Assembly: GCA_963788225.1 (NCBI GenBank)
Contig: CAWBGI010000001.1
Span: 1,142,174 to 1,206,173 of the forward strand
Source: Sulfotelmatobacter sp963788225
Lineage (GTDB): Bacteria > Acidobacteriota > Terriglobia > Terriglobales > Acidobacteriaceae
Length of the DNA: 64,000 bases
Direction of reading: 5' to 3'
Each line of letters starts with the position of its first letter. The stretch's first letter is position 1. Under the pieces are notes generated by a model. The model did not search any database. It saw nothing but the letters and a program-made list of their open reading frames with translations, and was not told the origin of the DNA. This document shows positions 49,334 to 57,534 of this stretch, in pieces. A program made the position numbers and the translations under genes.

Positions 49334-50019
49334 TACTTCGCCGCCGCCTGAGCCCACTTAGCCAAAGTAGTCAGAAACGAATTTGCTGCCGCCGGAGGCT
49401 CAACCTCTCCCACGAGCAAAGTCCGGAACGGAACCATGCGTCCGTAGAACTCGCGCGTGCTGTCCTTATCCTGCTTGATCACAGCCCCATTCAGACTCAA
49501 CCCGGCAAACAACCCGCGCGCCCGCGAATAGGTCAGCACCTCCGCCCGCATCTTCCAATCCGTATTTCCCTCCGCGTGACGCCCCACCGGACCAGCAGCC
49601 ACCGAAGCATCCGCTCCCAGCGCGAACTCGCTCGACAGCAAACGCTTCATGCCATCTTTATTCATGATCAGCATCACTAGGTCAACGGCCTGCCCGCCGA
49701 TCTGCAAGCCAAAGCTGCCGCCAGTTACCGTGAAAAATGCCGGCGCGCTCCATCCCTTCGGAGTACGGCAACTGGCCAGCCCTCGACCGTACTTCCCGCC
49801 GACAAAAAAGCCGCCCTTCAGCATCGAGGGCACAACCGCCACGCACTCCGCCGAGCCCAACACTTCCTGCGGAATCCCGGAATCCGGCGCGGCCTGGATT
49901 TCGTTCAGCACATCGGCCGCCGCCTGCACGCGGTCCGCCGCCTTCGATTCTTTTTCATCCCCTGCAAAACAGAGAGTACAGAGACACACCATCAGGGTCA
50001 GCAGTAAGAACTTTTTCAT
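49333..50019 (-). CDS. SYLF (Ysc84) lipid-binding domain protein
   Basis: 228 residues with a signal peptide (KKFLLLTLMVCLCTLCFAG). The SYLF domain is clear: AECVAVVPSMLKGGFFVGGK, GRGLASCRTPKGWSAPAFF, TVTGGSFGLQIGGQAVDLVM, LLSSEFALGADASVAAGPVG and TYSRARGLFAGLSLNGAVIK. SYLF proteins bind phosphoinositides in eukaryotes; bacterial versions are secreted or periplasmic with unknown role. It ends exactly at a GGGCTTC repeat array. Confidence 0.9.
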   Translation of the reverse strand: MKKFLLLTLMVCLCTLCFAGDEKESKAADRVQAAADVLNEIQAAPDSGIPQEVLGSAECVAVVPSMLKGGFFVGGKYGRGLASCRTPKGWSAPAFFTVTGGSFGLQIGGQAVDLVMLIMNKDGMKRLLSSEFALGADASVAAGPVGRHAEGNTDWKMRAEVLTYSRARGLFAGLSLNGAVIKQDKDSTREFYGRMVPFRTLLVGEVEPPAAANSFLTTLAKWAQAAAK

Positions 50020-50364
50020 GGTTCCTCGTCAGAACAAGAATTCTCTGGGAATCTAGTACTTTCGATTGTAAACGATGCGACCAGCGTTGTATCAGGAACG
50101 TTTTCGGGCTAAGGATGAAACGAGAAAGGAAGGAGCCAACCCGCAGACAAAAAATCGGGGCTGAAAGTAGTGACCCTAATCGCTACTCCCAACCCCGTCT
50201 CCCAGGTTCTGTGGTAGGTGAGGCGAGTATGCCGTGCGGTTGTCTCACCTGCAAGATTACGAAGGTCATTGTCCCGAAGTAACCCACGTCATGCTATAGA
50301 AAGAAGCCAGCCAAATGTCGAACTCGGTTTGCTGAGAACTGAGAACCGAGAACTGAGAACTGTC
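50020..50364. other. Non-coding stretch upstream of SYLF
   Basis: 345 nt. No supported gene; only a very short 17-codon frame at 50229. Contains a heptad array at 50332-50363 just past the regulator's stop. A promoter for the SYLF gene must lie here, but no clear box was found. Confidence 0.5.
50332..50363. repeat. Heptad array ACTGAGA-type
   Basis: Units GCTGAGA, ACTGAGA, ACCGAGA, ACTGAGA, ACTG with 7-nt period, just beyond the stop of the regulator gene. No inverted partner nearby. Confidence 0.8.
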
Positions 50365-51021
50365 TTACTTCGCCGCCACCAGCGAATGCGTAATCGCATG
50401 CACCGACAGCGCAATCCGATTCTGCACGCCCACCTTGCGCATCAGTTTCGCAACGTGCGCCTTCACCGTACGCTCTTCGATGCCTAACTGCGCGCCAATC
50501 TCTTTGTTGGAGCGGCCCGCCACCAGCATCTCCAGCACTTCTTTTTCGCGGTCGGTAAAGGTCACGCGGCCCGCCGGAAAAATCCGGCCCGGCGACGACG
50601 ACACGCGCTCGATGAACATGGAAAGCACTCGGCGCGGAGCCCACACCGATCCCTGGCTCACAATGCGAATCGCCTGCGCAAATTCCGCCGGCGAAGCGGC
50701 CTCATCCACATAGCCCTTGGCCCCTGAAGCAATAGCCTTCAGAATGGTTTCTTCGTCCACGCCCGAGCCAGTCACGATAATGCGCAGATCGGGCCGCGTA
50801 GCCTTCAGGCTGGCCATCACGTCGAAAAGGTTTTGGCCGGAGCGGTTTCCCAGCAGGATCAAGTCCACGTCCTGTAAGGTAGAAATCTCAGGCAGACCGG
50901 CGGAAATGAGTTCGAACTCGGGCTCCGTGTCGAACAAGGCGCGAAAGCCCACAAACCTCAGCGGGTCGCTCTCCACCACGGCAATTTTGATGATCGGTTT
51001 TCTCGCAACTGCTGCTTTCAT
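50365..51021 (-). CDS. NarL-type regulator with a degenerate receiver domain
   Basis: 218 residues. An N-terminal CheY-like domain (about 8-125) starts IIKIAVVESDPLRFVGFRAL and ends before a LuxR/NarL HTH (about 150-210: TFTDREKEVLEMLVAGRSNK, EIGAQLGIEERTVKAHVAKL). The beta3 strand reads VDLILLGNRSG, where the phosphoacceptor Asp (normally LLDxxMP) is Gly; the conserved Lys at the end of beta5 (normally GYLLK) is replaced too (GYVDE). The receiver therefore probably works without phosphorylation. No histidine kinase is adjacent. Confidence 0.88.
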   Translation of the reverse strand: MKAAVARKPIIKIAVVESDPLRFVGFRALFDTEPEFELISAGLPEISTLQDVDLILLGNRSGQNLFDVMASLKATRPDLRIIVTGSGVDEETILKAIASGAKGYVDEAASPAEFAQAIRIVSQGSVWAPRRVLSMFIERVSSSPGRIFPAGRVTFTDREKEVLEMLVAGRSNKEIGAQLGIEERTVKAHVAKLMRKVGVQNRIALSVHAITHSLVAAK

Positions 51022-51200
51022 AGTTGTCCCTGTAGGGCGTAGTGTCTTAGCTAGAGCATAGCGGCATTTGCCCGTCCTGCAAAGAGAACGTGACCGAAGT
51101 TAAATTACGGGAGTAACATAAAAAAGAAGGCCGAAAAGCCGTTCTGTAGCGGGATTTGGCGGGCTAATTCTCGCCGCGCCACTCGCCGAGAAAATCCAGC

Positions 51201-51659
51201 ATGAGAAAAGAGTCCATTCATTCTTTTGCGGTGATCGCGTGCACCGTACTCGCTGTCTCCACTCTATTCGCACTGGCTCCAGCCATCGCCCCTCAGACCG
51301 CGGCCCCCGATTACAAGCCAAAATTCGCCGGCGACCCCGCCCGTTCCGAATCCGAAGCAGCCGCCCTCGGCTACATGCGCGTCGTTCTCCGCGCCCAGCA
51401 CCAGTTCGATAAGCAGTACGGACACTTCGCCGTTTCCCTCACCGAACTCGTCCACTCCGGCTCGTTCACCAAGCGCATGGTCAATCCCAACCGCGGCGAT
51501 TACACCGCCAGCTTCAAAGGCAAGAAAGACAGTTTCATCCTAACCATGACGCCCAACCATCTCGATGCCCAGCATCGATCTTTCTACGCCGAAGACGACG
51601 GCAAAATCCACGCCGACGAAGAAAAACCAGCCGACGCAGATTCGCCGGTTGTTAAGTAA
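51201..51659 (+). CDS. Small secreted protein with pseudopilin-like mature part
   Basis: 152 residues. Signal peptide (HSFAVIACTVLAVSTLFALA). The mature region ALGYMRVVLRAQHQFDKQYG, HFAVSLTELVHSGSFTKRMV, DYTASFKGKKDSFILTMTP and RSFYAEDDGKIHADEEKPA resembles the globular part of acidobacterial type II pseudopilin-like proteins, but the classical prepilin cleavage motif is absent. Function unknown. Confidence 0.68.
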   Translation: MRKESIHSFAVIACTVLAVSTLFALAPAIAPQTAAPDYKPKFAGDPARSESEAAALGYMRVVLRAQHQFDKQYGHFAVSLTELVHSGSFTKRMVNPNRGDYTASFKGKKDSFILTMTPNHLDAQHRSFYAEDDGKIHADEEKPADADSPVVK

Positions 51660-51670
51660 AATCTTAAATC

Positions 51671-51812
51671 TTGTCATCCTGAGCGGAGACATTGACGTCT
51701 TGTCATCCTGAGCGAGAATTGTCCTTCGCGCAAAAGCGCCAAGGACAACCGGCAGTCGAAGAGCCTGCCCCGAGCGAAGCCGAGGGGACCCCTGGCACGC
51801 ATTACCCAGCAT
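51671..51812. repeat. Dispersed TTGTCATCCTGAGCG repeat cluster
   Basis: Two TTGTCATCCTGAGCG units, a TTGTCCTTCGCG...GCGCCAAGGACAA hairpin, CAGTCGAAGAGCCTGCCC and CGAGCGAAGCCGAGGGGACC. Similar sets are at 52735-52840 and 63365-63440. Non-coding. Confidence 0.75.
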
Positions 51813-51910
51813 CGGCCTCGCAAGGCATTTCTATCACCGGATCTATTTCCCGGGACTACATTGAGACACTCCCATGAACTGATCCCCAATTTCGTGTATA
51901 AAATTTAGCC

Positions 51911-52717
51911 ATGAAACCGATCCGTTCCCCGTTGACCCTGTGGCTTCTTGTTCTGCTTGTGCTTCCGGCGGCGGTGGCACAAAGCTCCGCGAAACGGCCC
52001 GGTGAGCCTCAGGAAGGAACGCCCGCCCTTGCCCGCTACGATCGGCCGCATGAAAGCACACCGCTGCCTCGATCAGCCGCGGATCCCACAGGTCCTCTCT
52101 GGAAAGCCTACAACGCTGCCGTGGAGCACGTAAGCGTTTGGAGGAACGAAGATGTGCGCAAGCTCAAGCCGCTGGCAATCGGGCCAGATGGAACAGTAGA
52201 AGTAGTGACGGCTACGAAGTACAACGTCACCAGTCCGCTCTACGGTGACACTTGGGTCACAATTGCTCCGGAACTGTTGAACACCTGCCGTCAGTTTACC
52301 GGCGATGTCGCCATGCAGGTACGCGAACTGCTTGGCGTCCCTCCCAATCACGAAATCCCCATGATCTTCGTCATGAAGGTCCAGCCAGCCGACATATTTC
52401 GGCCAGCACCCGATCCCACGCCGTGGACGCTGTGCCCCTGCGGTAATCCCTCCGGCAACCAGTGCAACTTTGACCCAAAAGTCCAATGCGGCAACAGTTT
52501 CCCCAAAGACGTTCCTCCATCGCATATCCAATGGATCGCGAACACCACGCTGAGCCTTCGTCAAATACCCGGCGGCTTCCCATGGACCCATCTCGGCTAC
52601 ACCTACAACTGGAAGCCGGGCGCCGACTCCTACGGCGCGTCGGAATACATCGTTCGCAAAGGCGCCAACGTCTCTGACGTCAGGAAGTTTTCTCTCGAAG
52701 AATATTGCAAGCCCTAA
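51911..52717 (+). CDS. Secreted protein of unknown function
   Basis: 268 residues. Signal peptide PLTLWLLVLLVLPAAVAQSS. The mature protein has a Pro-rich start, a helical region (LWKAYNAAVEHVSVWRNEDV), a middle part ending in a Cys-rich cluster TLCPCGNPSGNQCNFDPKVQ and a final DRKFSLEEYCKP-like tail. Five or more Cys suggest disulfides. No family recognised. Flanked by TTGTCATCCTGAGCG repeats on both sides. Confidence 0.65.
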   Translation: MKPIRSPLTLWLLVLLVLPAAVAQSSAKRPGEPQEGTPALARYDRPHESTPLPRSAADPTGPLWKAYNAAVEHVSVWRNEDVRKLKPLAIGPDGTVEVVTATKYNVTSPLYGDTWVTIAPELLNTCRQFTGDVAMQVRELLGVPPNHEIPMIFVMKVQPADIFRPAPDPTPWTLCPCGNPSGNQCNFDPKVQCGNSFPKDVPPSHIQWIANTTLSLRQIPGGFPWTHLGYTYNWKPGADSYGASEYIVRKGANVSDVRKFSLEEYCKP

Positions 52718-52734
52718 TCGACGCCTCATTAAGC

Positions 52735-52840
52735 TTGTCATCCTGAGCGAGGATTGTCCCTCGCGCAAAAAGCGCGAAGGACAACCGCAGTCGAAGGACC
52801 CCTTGCACTCGTCCAGCATCATTGCCCCAGCGAGGCATTC
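52735..52840. repeat. Dispersed TTGTCATCCTGAGCG repeat
   Basis: CTTGTCATCCTGAGCGAGGA, then TTGTCCCTCGCG...CGCGAAGGACAA hairpin, GCAGTCGAAGGACCCCTTG. The gap otherwise holds only the leader of the peroxiredoxin gene. Confidence 0.75.
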
Positions 52841-52919
52841 CCATCACCGGCCTGTTTTCAGCCAGCTTCCGGTTTATGATAGATAAAGAAATTATCCTAC
52901 GAGCCTGAACGGAGGAACC

Positions 52920-53381
52920 ATGCCTGCAACCATCGGCGCACCCGCACCCGATTTCACCTTGAAAGATCAGGATCAAAAAGAAGTAAAGCTCAGCGATTAC
53001 AAAGGCAAGAAGCGCGTGGTGCTAGTCTTCTATCCGCTCGACTGGAGCCCCGTTTGCACCAAAGAGCACGCCTGCATGGTGAACGATAAGAAACAATTCG
53101 AAGATCTCGACGCGCAAGTGCTCGGCATCAGCGTCGACAGCGTGTGGTCGCACAAGGCCTATGCCGACAAGATGGGCATCCACTACCCGCTGTTAGCCGA
53201 CTTCCAGCCGCGCGGCGCCGTCGCCGCCAGGTACGGAGTCTATCTCGAAGACAAAGGCATCACCGGCCGCGCCATCTCCATCATCGACCGCGACGGCAAA
53301 CTGGCCTGGCACAAAAACTACGACATCCCGGTCGTGCCCGACATAAACGAAGTCTCAAAAGCGCTCGCCGGCGTGAAGTAG
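52920..53381 (+). CDS. Thiol peroxidase of the AhpC/TSA superfamily (AhpE/PRX5-like)
   Basis: 153 residues. FTLKDQDQKEVKLSDYKGKK, then the peroxidatic Cys in LDWSPVCTKEHACMVND and SVDSVWSHKAYADKMGI, with HYPLLADFQPRGAVAARYGV. The Cys near position 45 should reduce peroxides; a second Cys five residues later could resolve it. Cytosolic. SD GGAGGA is 4 nt before the ATG. Confidence 0.9.
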   Translation: MPATIGAPAPDFTLKDQDQKEVKLSDYKGKKRVVLVFYPLDWSPVCTKEHACMVNDKKQFEDLDAQVLGISVDSVWSHKAYADKMGIHYPLLADFQPRGAVAARYGVYLEDKGITGRAISIIDRDGKLAWHKNYDIPVVPDINEVSKALAGVK

Positions 53382-53394
53382 GTCATCGAGGATG

Positions 53395-53569
53395 CTCATG
53401 TGGGGACAGCCGCCCTCGGCTGTCCAATCGAGCGAAGCTCGATTCGCTTTTTCGGGTCCGTTGTGAAAGGGCGCGGCCTCAGCGGCGCTGCAAAGCAAGG
53501 TTCGTATCAGGGCGCGGCTTCAGCCGCGCCGTCCAGACCGGAAAGGACTCGGGCTTTAGCCCCTGAGGA
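53395..53569. repeat. Dispersed hairpin repeats ending in GGGCTTTAGCCCCTGAGG
   Basis: GGGGACAGCCGCCCTCGGCTGTCC and GGGCGCGGCTTCAGCCGCGCC hairpins, then GGGCTTTAGCCCCTGAGG one base before the ATG of the next gene. Related to 34385-34480. The last unit forms the leader of the reductase gene. Confidence 0.75.
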
Positions 53570-54100
53570 ATGAAAGCTTCCGTCTTCGTCGGCACCAGCC
53601 TCGACGGCTTCATCGCCCGCAAAAGCGGCGAGTTCGACTTTCTGCCAACAGACGGCGGCGAACCCCACGGCTACGACGAGTTCATCGCCAGCGTCGATAC
53701 CATTGTCATCGGCCGCAAAACCTTCGAGGTCGTTCTCCCCATGAAGCCGTGGCCCTACGGCAACAAGCGCGTAGTGGTCCTGAGCAGCCGTCCCATCGAT
53801 TTCTCAGCAGTCGTTGGAGGCAAGGTGGAACAGATGGCCGGCGCTCCCGCAGAGATCGTTTCGAAGCTAGCCGCAACTGGCGCCAACCACATTTACGTAG
53901 ATGGCGGAATCACAATCCAAAACTTCCTGCGTGCAGGATTAATTCATCACCTAACCATCACTCGCGTGCCGGTGATAATCGGTGACGGAATCCCTCTCTT
54001 CGGTTCCCTGCCACACGACGTTCATCTCCGCCATATCGCAACCCGGCAATATCCCAGCGGCTTAGTCAGCAGCGAATACGAAGTCGTCAACTCAAAATAA
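53570..54100 (+). CDS. RibD C-terminal / dihydrofolate-reductase-like protein
   Basis: 176 residues. KASVFVGTSLDGFIARKSGE, DTIVIGRKTFEVVLPM, KRVVVLSSRPIDFSAV, IYVDGGITIQNFLRAGLIHH and RVPVIIGDGIPLFGSLPHDV mark the RibD_C fold, which binds NADPH. Likely a small reductase of a pteridine- or flavin-related compound; function not determinable. The ATG follows directly after a GGGCTTTAGCCCCTGAGG repeat, which provides TGAGGA but not at proper spacing. Confidence 0.87.
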   Translation: MKASVFVGTSLDGFIARKSGEFDFLPTDGGEPHGYDEFIASVDTIVIGRKTFEVVLPMKPWPYGNKRVVVLSSRPIDFSAVVGGKVEQMAGAPAEIVSKLAATGANHIYVDGGITIQNFLRAGLIHHLTITRVPVIIGDGIPLFGSLPHDVHLRHIATRQYPSGLVSSEYEVVNSK

Positions 54101-54107
54101 AAACCCA

Positions 54108-54177
54108 AGGGTGCCCTACTCTAGTCGCGTCCTTTGCGACTAGAACCTGCCCTGAGCCTGCCGAAGGGGCGGGGATT
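54108..54177. repeat. Dispersed CCTGAGCCTGCCGAAGGGG-type element
   Basis: AGGGTGCCCTA, CTAGTCGCGTCCTTTGCGACTAG hairpin, and CCTGCCCTGAGCCTGCCGAA followed by GGGGCGGGG. Same composite as 25303-25371 and 43271-43332. Confidence 0.7.
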
Positions 54178-54185
54178 TTGACTTC

Positions 54186-54908
54186 CTAAGTCCCCGGTCG
54201 AACCTCCACCGCCTTCCCACCCCGGTAAATCACCACCAGCGGCTTCCCTCCATTCGAATAATGCAGCGTCCTCTCCGAAGACGAACTCCCCGCATCCAGC
54301 GTCCCCATCCCCACCGCGAAATCCGCCTGCAATTCATTCATCCCCGGCTTCACTTCATGCTGCTCGACCGCCTGCCAAACATCCGCCGGCCAATGCTTGT
54401 ACAACTCGTGCGGATCCTCCACAAAAAACATCTCATCGGAATAAATCTTGTACTGCCCCTCCGTCTCGAATCCAATCGGCACGGCGTAGCTCTTCCCTTC
54501 CTTCTGAAACACTGCCATCACCTGCCGCCGGCTGCCCGGCCCCACCTCCGCCTCCACATCCTTGATTTCCAGCCGCTCAAGCGGCAGCAACAGCCCAGCC
54601 TCATGGGCAAAGTCCGTCCGCTTCCGCGCCGCGTCATACGGATAGTAGGTGTAACGATACCCTTCCTTCACCCACACCGGCTGCAGCGTCAACTGCTTCG
54701 CCGACTTCACATCGAACGGATACAACTTCTTCGGCGCAACATAGTAATCGGCATTCGAGTATCCGGCATTCCTGGCCTGCTGCTGTTTCTGCGCCGCAAC
54801 AAGGTCCTCATGCCGCTCGTAAAGGATGTATCCCGCGCGCACTCCCGCCACCACCAAAGCCAGCCCCAAAGCAATCTGGATCCTCTTCTTAGCCTCTTCG
54901 CCGATCAT
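54186..54908 (-). CDS. Membrane-anchored protein of unknown function
   Basis: 240 residues. One N-terminal TM helix (IQIALGLALVVAGVRAGYIL), then a coiled, Gln/Ala-rich stretch (DLVAAQKQQQARNAGYSN) and a soluble domain (YYVAPKKLYPFDVKSAKQLT, EKDVEAEVGPGSRRQVMAVF-like region, IGFETEGQYKIYSDEMFFVE). The C-terminus is periplasmic by topology. No known family. Confidence 0.7.
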   Translation of the reverse strand: MIGEEAKKRIQIALGLALVVAGVRAGYILYERHEDLVAAQKQQQARNAGYSNADYYVAPKKLYPFDVKSAKQLTLQPVWVKEGYRYTYYPYDAARKRTDFAHEAGLLLPLERLEIKDVEAEVGPGSRRQVMAVFQKEGKSYAVPIGFETEGQYKIYSDEMFFVEDPHELYKHWPADVWQAVEQHEVKPGMNELQADFAVGMGTLDAGSSSSERTLHYSNGGKPLVVIYRGGKAVEVRPGT

Positions 54909-55017
54909 GCAAATGCCTTACCCCGTGAAACCCCGTGTCCTCTGTGGTAAAGATTTTTAGGGAAGCGAGGAAACGCCAGTGAATACGGTACACTAGACGA
55001 AGTCGCAGAAGGAACCC

Positions 55018-55353
55018 ATGCCCACGGTCACGGAAGAAGATGTCCTAAGCGCGCTGAAAAGTTGCTATGACCCCGAGATCCCGGTCAACATAGTCGACCT
55101 GGGACTAATCTACAAAGTGAACTTCGCGCCTGCCCCCGCCGACGCACCCGATCAAGCTAAACAGGACGTCTCCGTCGACATGACCCTCACCGCGCAGGGC
55201 TGCCCGGAACACGTCAACATCAGCGCCCAGGTAAAATCGCGCCTCGAGCAGTTGCCCGGCATTCGCAACGTAGCGGTAAATGTCGTCTGGACTCCGCCCT
55301 GGACCCCCGAACGCCTGAGCCCCGAAGCCAAGAAGCAACTCGGCATCGAGTAG
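55018..55353 (+). CDS. sufT: MIP18/DUF59 Fe-S assembly factor SufT
   Basis: 111 residues. LKSCYDPEIPVNIVDLGLIY is the DUF59 start; the Cys in TLTAQGCPEHVNISAQVKSR is the conserved putative metal ligand, and VAVNVVWTPPWTPERLSPEA closes the domain. SufT/MIP18 proteins support maturation of Fe-S enzymes; bacterial PaaD homologues act in phenylacetate oxidation, which is less likely without paa neighbours. Confidence 0.9.
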   Translation: MPTVTEEDVLSALKSCYDPEIPVNIVDLGLIYKVNFAPAPADAPDQAKQDVSVDMTLTAQGCPEHVNISAQVKSRLEQLPGIRNVAVNVVWTPPWTPERLSPEAKKQLGIE

Positions 55354-55357
55354 AACC

Positions 55358-55467
55358 GGCTTCGGGCTGTCGGGCTTCGGCGAATTCAAGAACACTCATC
55401 TGCTGCTGATCATCGAGGCGTTCGAGCCGAAGCCCGAAAGCCGAAGCCCGATAGCCGAAGCCCGCTC
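55358..55467. repeat. Heptad inverted repeat pair GGCTTCG-type
   Basis: Left arm 55358-55382 (GGCTTCG, GGCTGTC, GGGCTTC) and right arm 55425-55467 (GCCGAAG, CCCGAAA, GCCGAAG, CCCGATA, GCCGAAG) with a 42-nt spacer. Same family as 49227-49333. Confidence 0.85.
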
Positions 55468-55746
55468 CTACCCGCCAATCTCTTCCCAAGTCTCGTGCAC
55501 CGACCGCCCCGCAGCCTCGGTAATCCGCCGCCCCGCCCGCGCCGCCATCTCCATCACCTGCATGCCGCGGTCAAAATAATCCGGCAGCGACCGGCGCACC
55601 GTCTCAAACTTCTCCGGATACTCCGACGCCAGCACCGCCAGCCCAACCCCGGTAGCCAGCACGCCCGCCGGATACTTCTTCTTCAAGAATAAAACCGTCG
55701 CTACCCCAATCGAACCCGCCACCACCGCCTTCTTCCAGCCGTCCAT
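55468..55746 (-). CDS. Small protein with one TM helix and an amphipathic tail
   Basis: 92 residues from ATG 55746. MDGWKKAVVAGSIGVATVLF is a TM segment; a second hydrophobic stretch follows (AGVLATGVGLAVLA), then a helical tail (EKFETVRRSLPDYFDRGMQV, MEMAARAGRRITEAAGRSVH). No family recognised. The start overlaps the divergent gene's upstream region. Confidence 0.6.
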   Translation of the reverse strand: MDGWKKAVVAGSIGVATVLFLKKKYPAGVLATGVGLAVLASEYPEKFETVRRSLPDYFDRGMQVMEMAARAGRRITEAAGRSVHETWEEIGG

Positions 55747-55906
55747 GTTTCCCCCCGAACGCGATTGTACTCCGGTCATTTCACCGATACGCACCCAACT
55801 CGGATGCCTCTTTACCGCCCAGCGTTGTCATCGCAGGTTCGCAACCCACTCCCATCACGCTCGCGCAGCACACATCCCTGTATACTTTTTTTCGTTCGGA
55901 GAAAGC

Positions 55907-57082
55907 ATGTCCCAACGCAAGACCCACACTGCTCAAGTAAGAATTCTTACTGCCTGCGCGTTAATTCTCTTCGTCACCTTCGCCGCATCCGCCCAATCCA
56001 AGCCCCGGGCCCGCGATCTCGGAGTCCCCTTCGACGGCACGCCCGGCCCCAACAACGCCATCACCGACGTTAAAGGCGTGGAAGTCGGCCACACCACGCT
56101 CATCTCCGGCGAAGGCAAACTAGTAGTCGGCAAGGGACCAGTGCGCACTGGCGTCACCGCCATTCATCCCCGCGGCAAGTCCAGCAACGACGCCGTCTTC
56201 GCCGCCTGGTTCACCCTCAACGGCAACGGCGAGATGACCGGCACAACCTGGGTGGAAGACTCCGGCTTTCTCAGCGGGCCCGTGATGATCACCAACACGC
56301 ACAGCGTCGGCGTGGTCCGAGACGCAGTCATCGCCTGGAAGGTCAAACACGGCTCGCCGGATATGGAAGGCTACTGGTGGTCGCTGCCCGTAGTCGCCGA
56401 AACCTGGGATGGCTATCTCAACGACATCAACGGATTCCACGTCCACGCCGAAGACGCATTTCACGCGCTCGATGTCGCGCACTCAGGATCGGTGGAAGAA
56501 GGCAATGTCGGTGGCGGAACGGGCATGATCTGCAACGAATTCAAAGGCGGCATTGGCACATCTTCCCGCGTGCTCGACGCCAAAGCTGGAGGCTACACCA
56601 TCGGAGTCCTGGTCCAATGCAACTATGGCGACCGCGAGCAACTGCGCATCGCCGGCGTCAACGTGGGCCGCGAAATCCCGGAGCACACCGTCTGGAAAGA
56701 CGACGTCGGCTCCATCATCGTAATCGTAGCCACCGACGCCCCGCTAATCCCCACGCAACTCAAGCGCATCGCCAGGAAAGTTTCTCTAGGCCTCGGCCGC
56801 GACGGCAGTTACTCCGGTGACGGCTCCGGCGACATCTTCTTAGCCTTCTCTACGGCCAACCCCGGCGCTGTCGGCTCCAAGGGCCTGCATCAACTAACCA
56901 TGCTCCCCAACGATTCCCTCGACCCCATCTTCCTGGCCACAGTCCAGGCCACCGAAGAAGCGGTAGTAAACGCCATGGTAGCCGCCGAAACCATGACAGG
57001 CATCAACGACCACGAAGTAATAGCGTTACCCCACGACCGCCTCCGCGAAGTACTGAAGAAGTACAACCGCCTAGCCAAGTAG
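55907..57082 (+). CDS. P1-family (DmpA/S58) aminopeptidase, secreted
   Basis: 391 residues from ATG 55907 (CGGAGA upstream). Signal peptide RILTACALILFVTFAASAQS. Landmarks: RARDLGVPFDGTPGPNNAIT, TGVTAIHPRGKSSNDAVFAA, VRTSHSVGVVRDA-like ITNTHSVGVVRDAVIAW, and the auto-processing region EEGNVGGGTGMICNEFKGGI followed by GTSSRV. The proenzyme is cleaved so that a Ser becomes the N-terminal nucleophile. It would remove N-terminal amino acids or beta-amino acids from peptides in the periplasm. Confidence 0.9.
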   Translation: MSQRKTHTAQVRILTACALILFVTFAASAQSKPRARDLGVPFDGTPGPNNAITDVKGVEVGHTTLISGEGKLVVGKGPVRTGVTAIHPRGKSSNDAVFAAWFTLNGNGEMTGTTWVEDSGFLSGPVMITNTHSVGVVRDAVIAWKVKHGSPDMEGYWWSLPVVAETWDGYLNDINGFHVHAEDAFHALDVAHSGSVEEGNVGGGTGMICNEFKGGIGTSSRVLDAKAGGYTIGVLVQCNYGDREQLRIAGVNVGREIPEHTVWKDDVGSIIVIVATDAPLIPTQLKRIARKVSLGLGRDGSYSGDGSGDIFLAFSTANPGAVGSKGLHQLTMLPNDSLDPIFLATVQATEEAVVNAMVAAETMTGINDHEVIALPHDRLREVLKKYNRLAK

Positions 57083-57084
57083 CG

Positions 57085-57150
57085 CCAGCCGCAAAGTAGC
57101 GCCGGCGTCTCGCCGGCTGTCGCGATGGCGTCCCGCCATCGCTGTCTGAG
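57085..57150. repeat. GCCGGCGTCTCGCCGGC-type hairpins
   Basis: GCGCCGGCGTCTCGCCGGCTG followed by CGATGGCGTCCCGCCATCG, two perfect hairpins right after the peptidase stop. They may end transcription or belong to the dispersed hairpin families. Confidence 0.6.
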
Positions 57151-57274
57151 GTGCACACCCTTCTCGCGGTTTCTGTGAGCGTGTGGGAACTTTGACTTCC
57201 TATCAGATCTTCACAATCACTCATCCAACTAAGAATTCCCTCATCCTCATCATTACCTTCGCCGCCCCACCCCC

Positions 57275-57529
57275 GTGCCTATCGCTCCCGCGCGAAAAGA
57301 CTACACTCGAATTGTGAAGCGCCACTACACCATCGCGCGCATCAAGGGAGGCATGCGGTTCACCTGCACCCGCTGCGCCCACCACGTCAGCACCCTCGAC
57401 TTCAACCTCCGCGACGGCAACCTCCGCACCCAGGCCGCCACCGCCATCAACCGCCACGCCACCACCGTCCACCACGAACCCGTAATGTTCTCCTCGCTAG
57501 ACAACCAGCAGCTAATCTGGCGCTCCTAG
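57275..57529 (+). CDS. Small Cys/His-containing protein
   Basis: 84 residues (GTG 57275; a GTG at 57314 is also possible). KRHYTIARIKGGMRFTCTRC, AHHVSTLDFNLRDGNLRTQA and AINRHATTVHHEPVMF contain C-x2-C, HH and HAT...VHH, which could hold a Zn ion. It resembles small conserved acidobacterial proteins; function unknown. Confidence 0.5.
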   Translation: MPIAPARKDYTRIVKRHYTIARIKGGMRFTCTRCAHHVSTLDFNLRDGNLRTQAATAINRHATTVHHEPVMFSSLDNQQLIWRS

Positions 57530-57534
57530 CTCTT

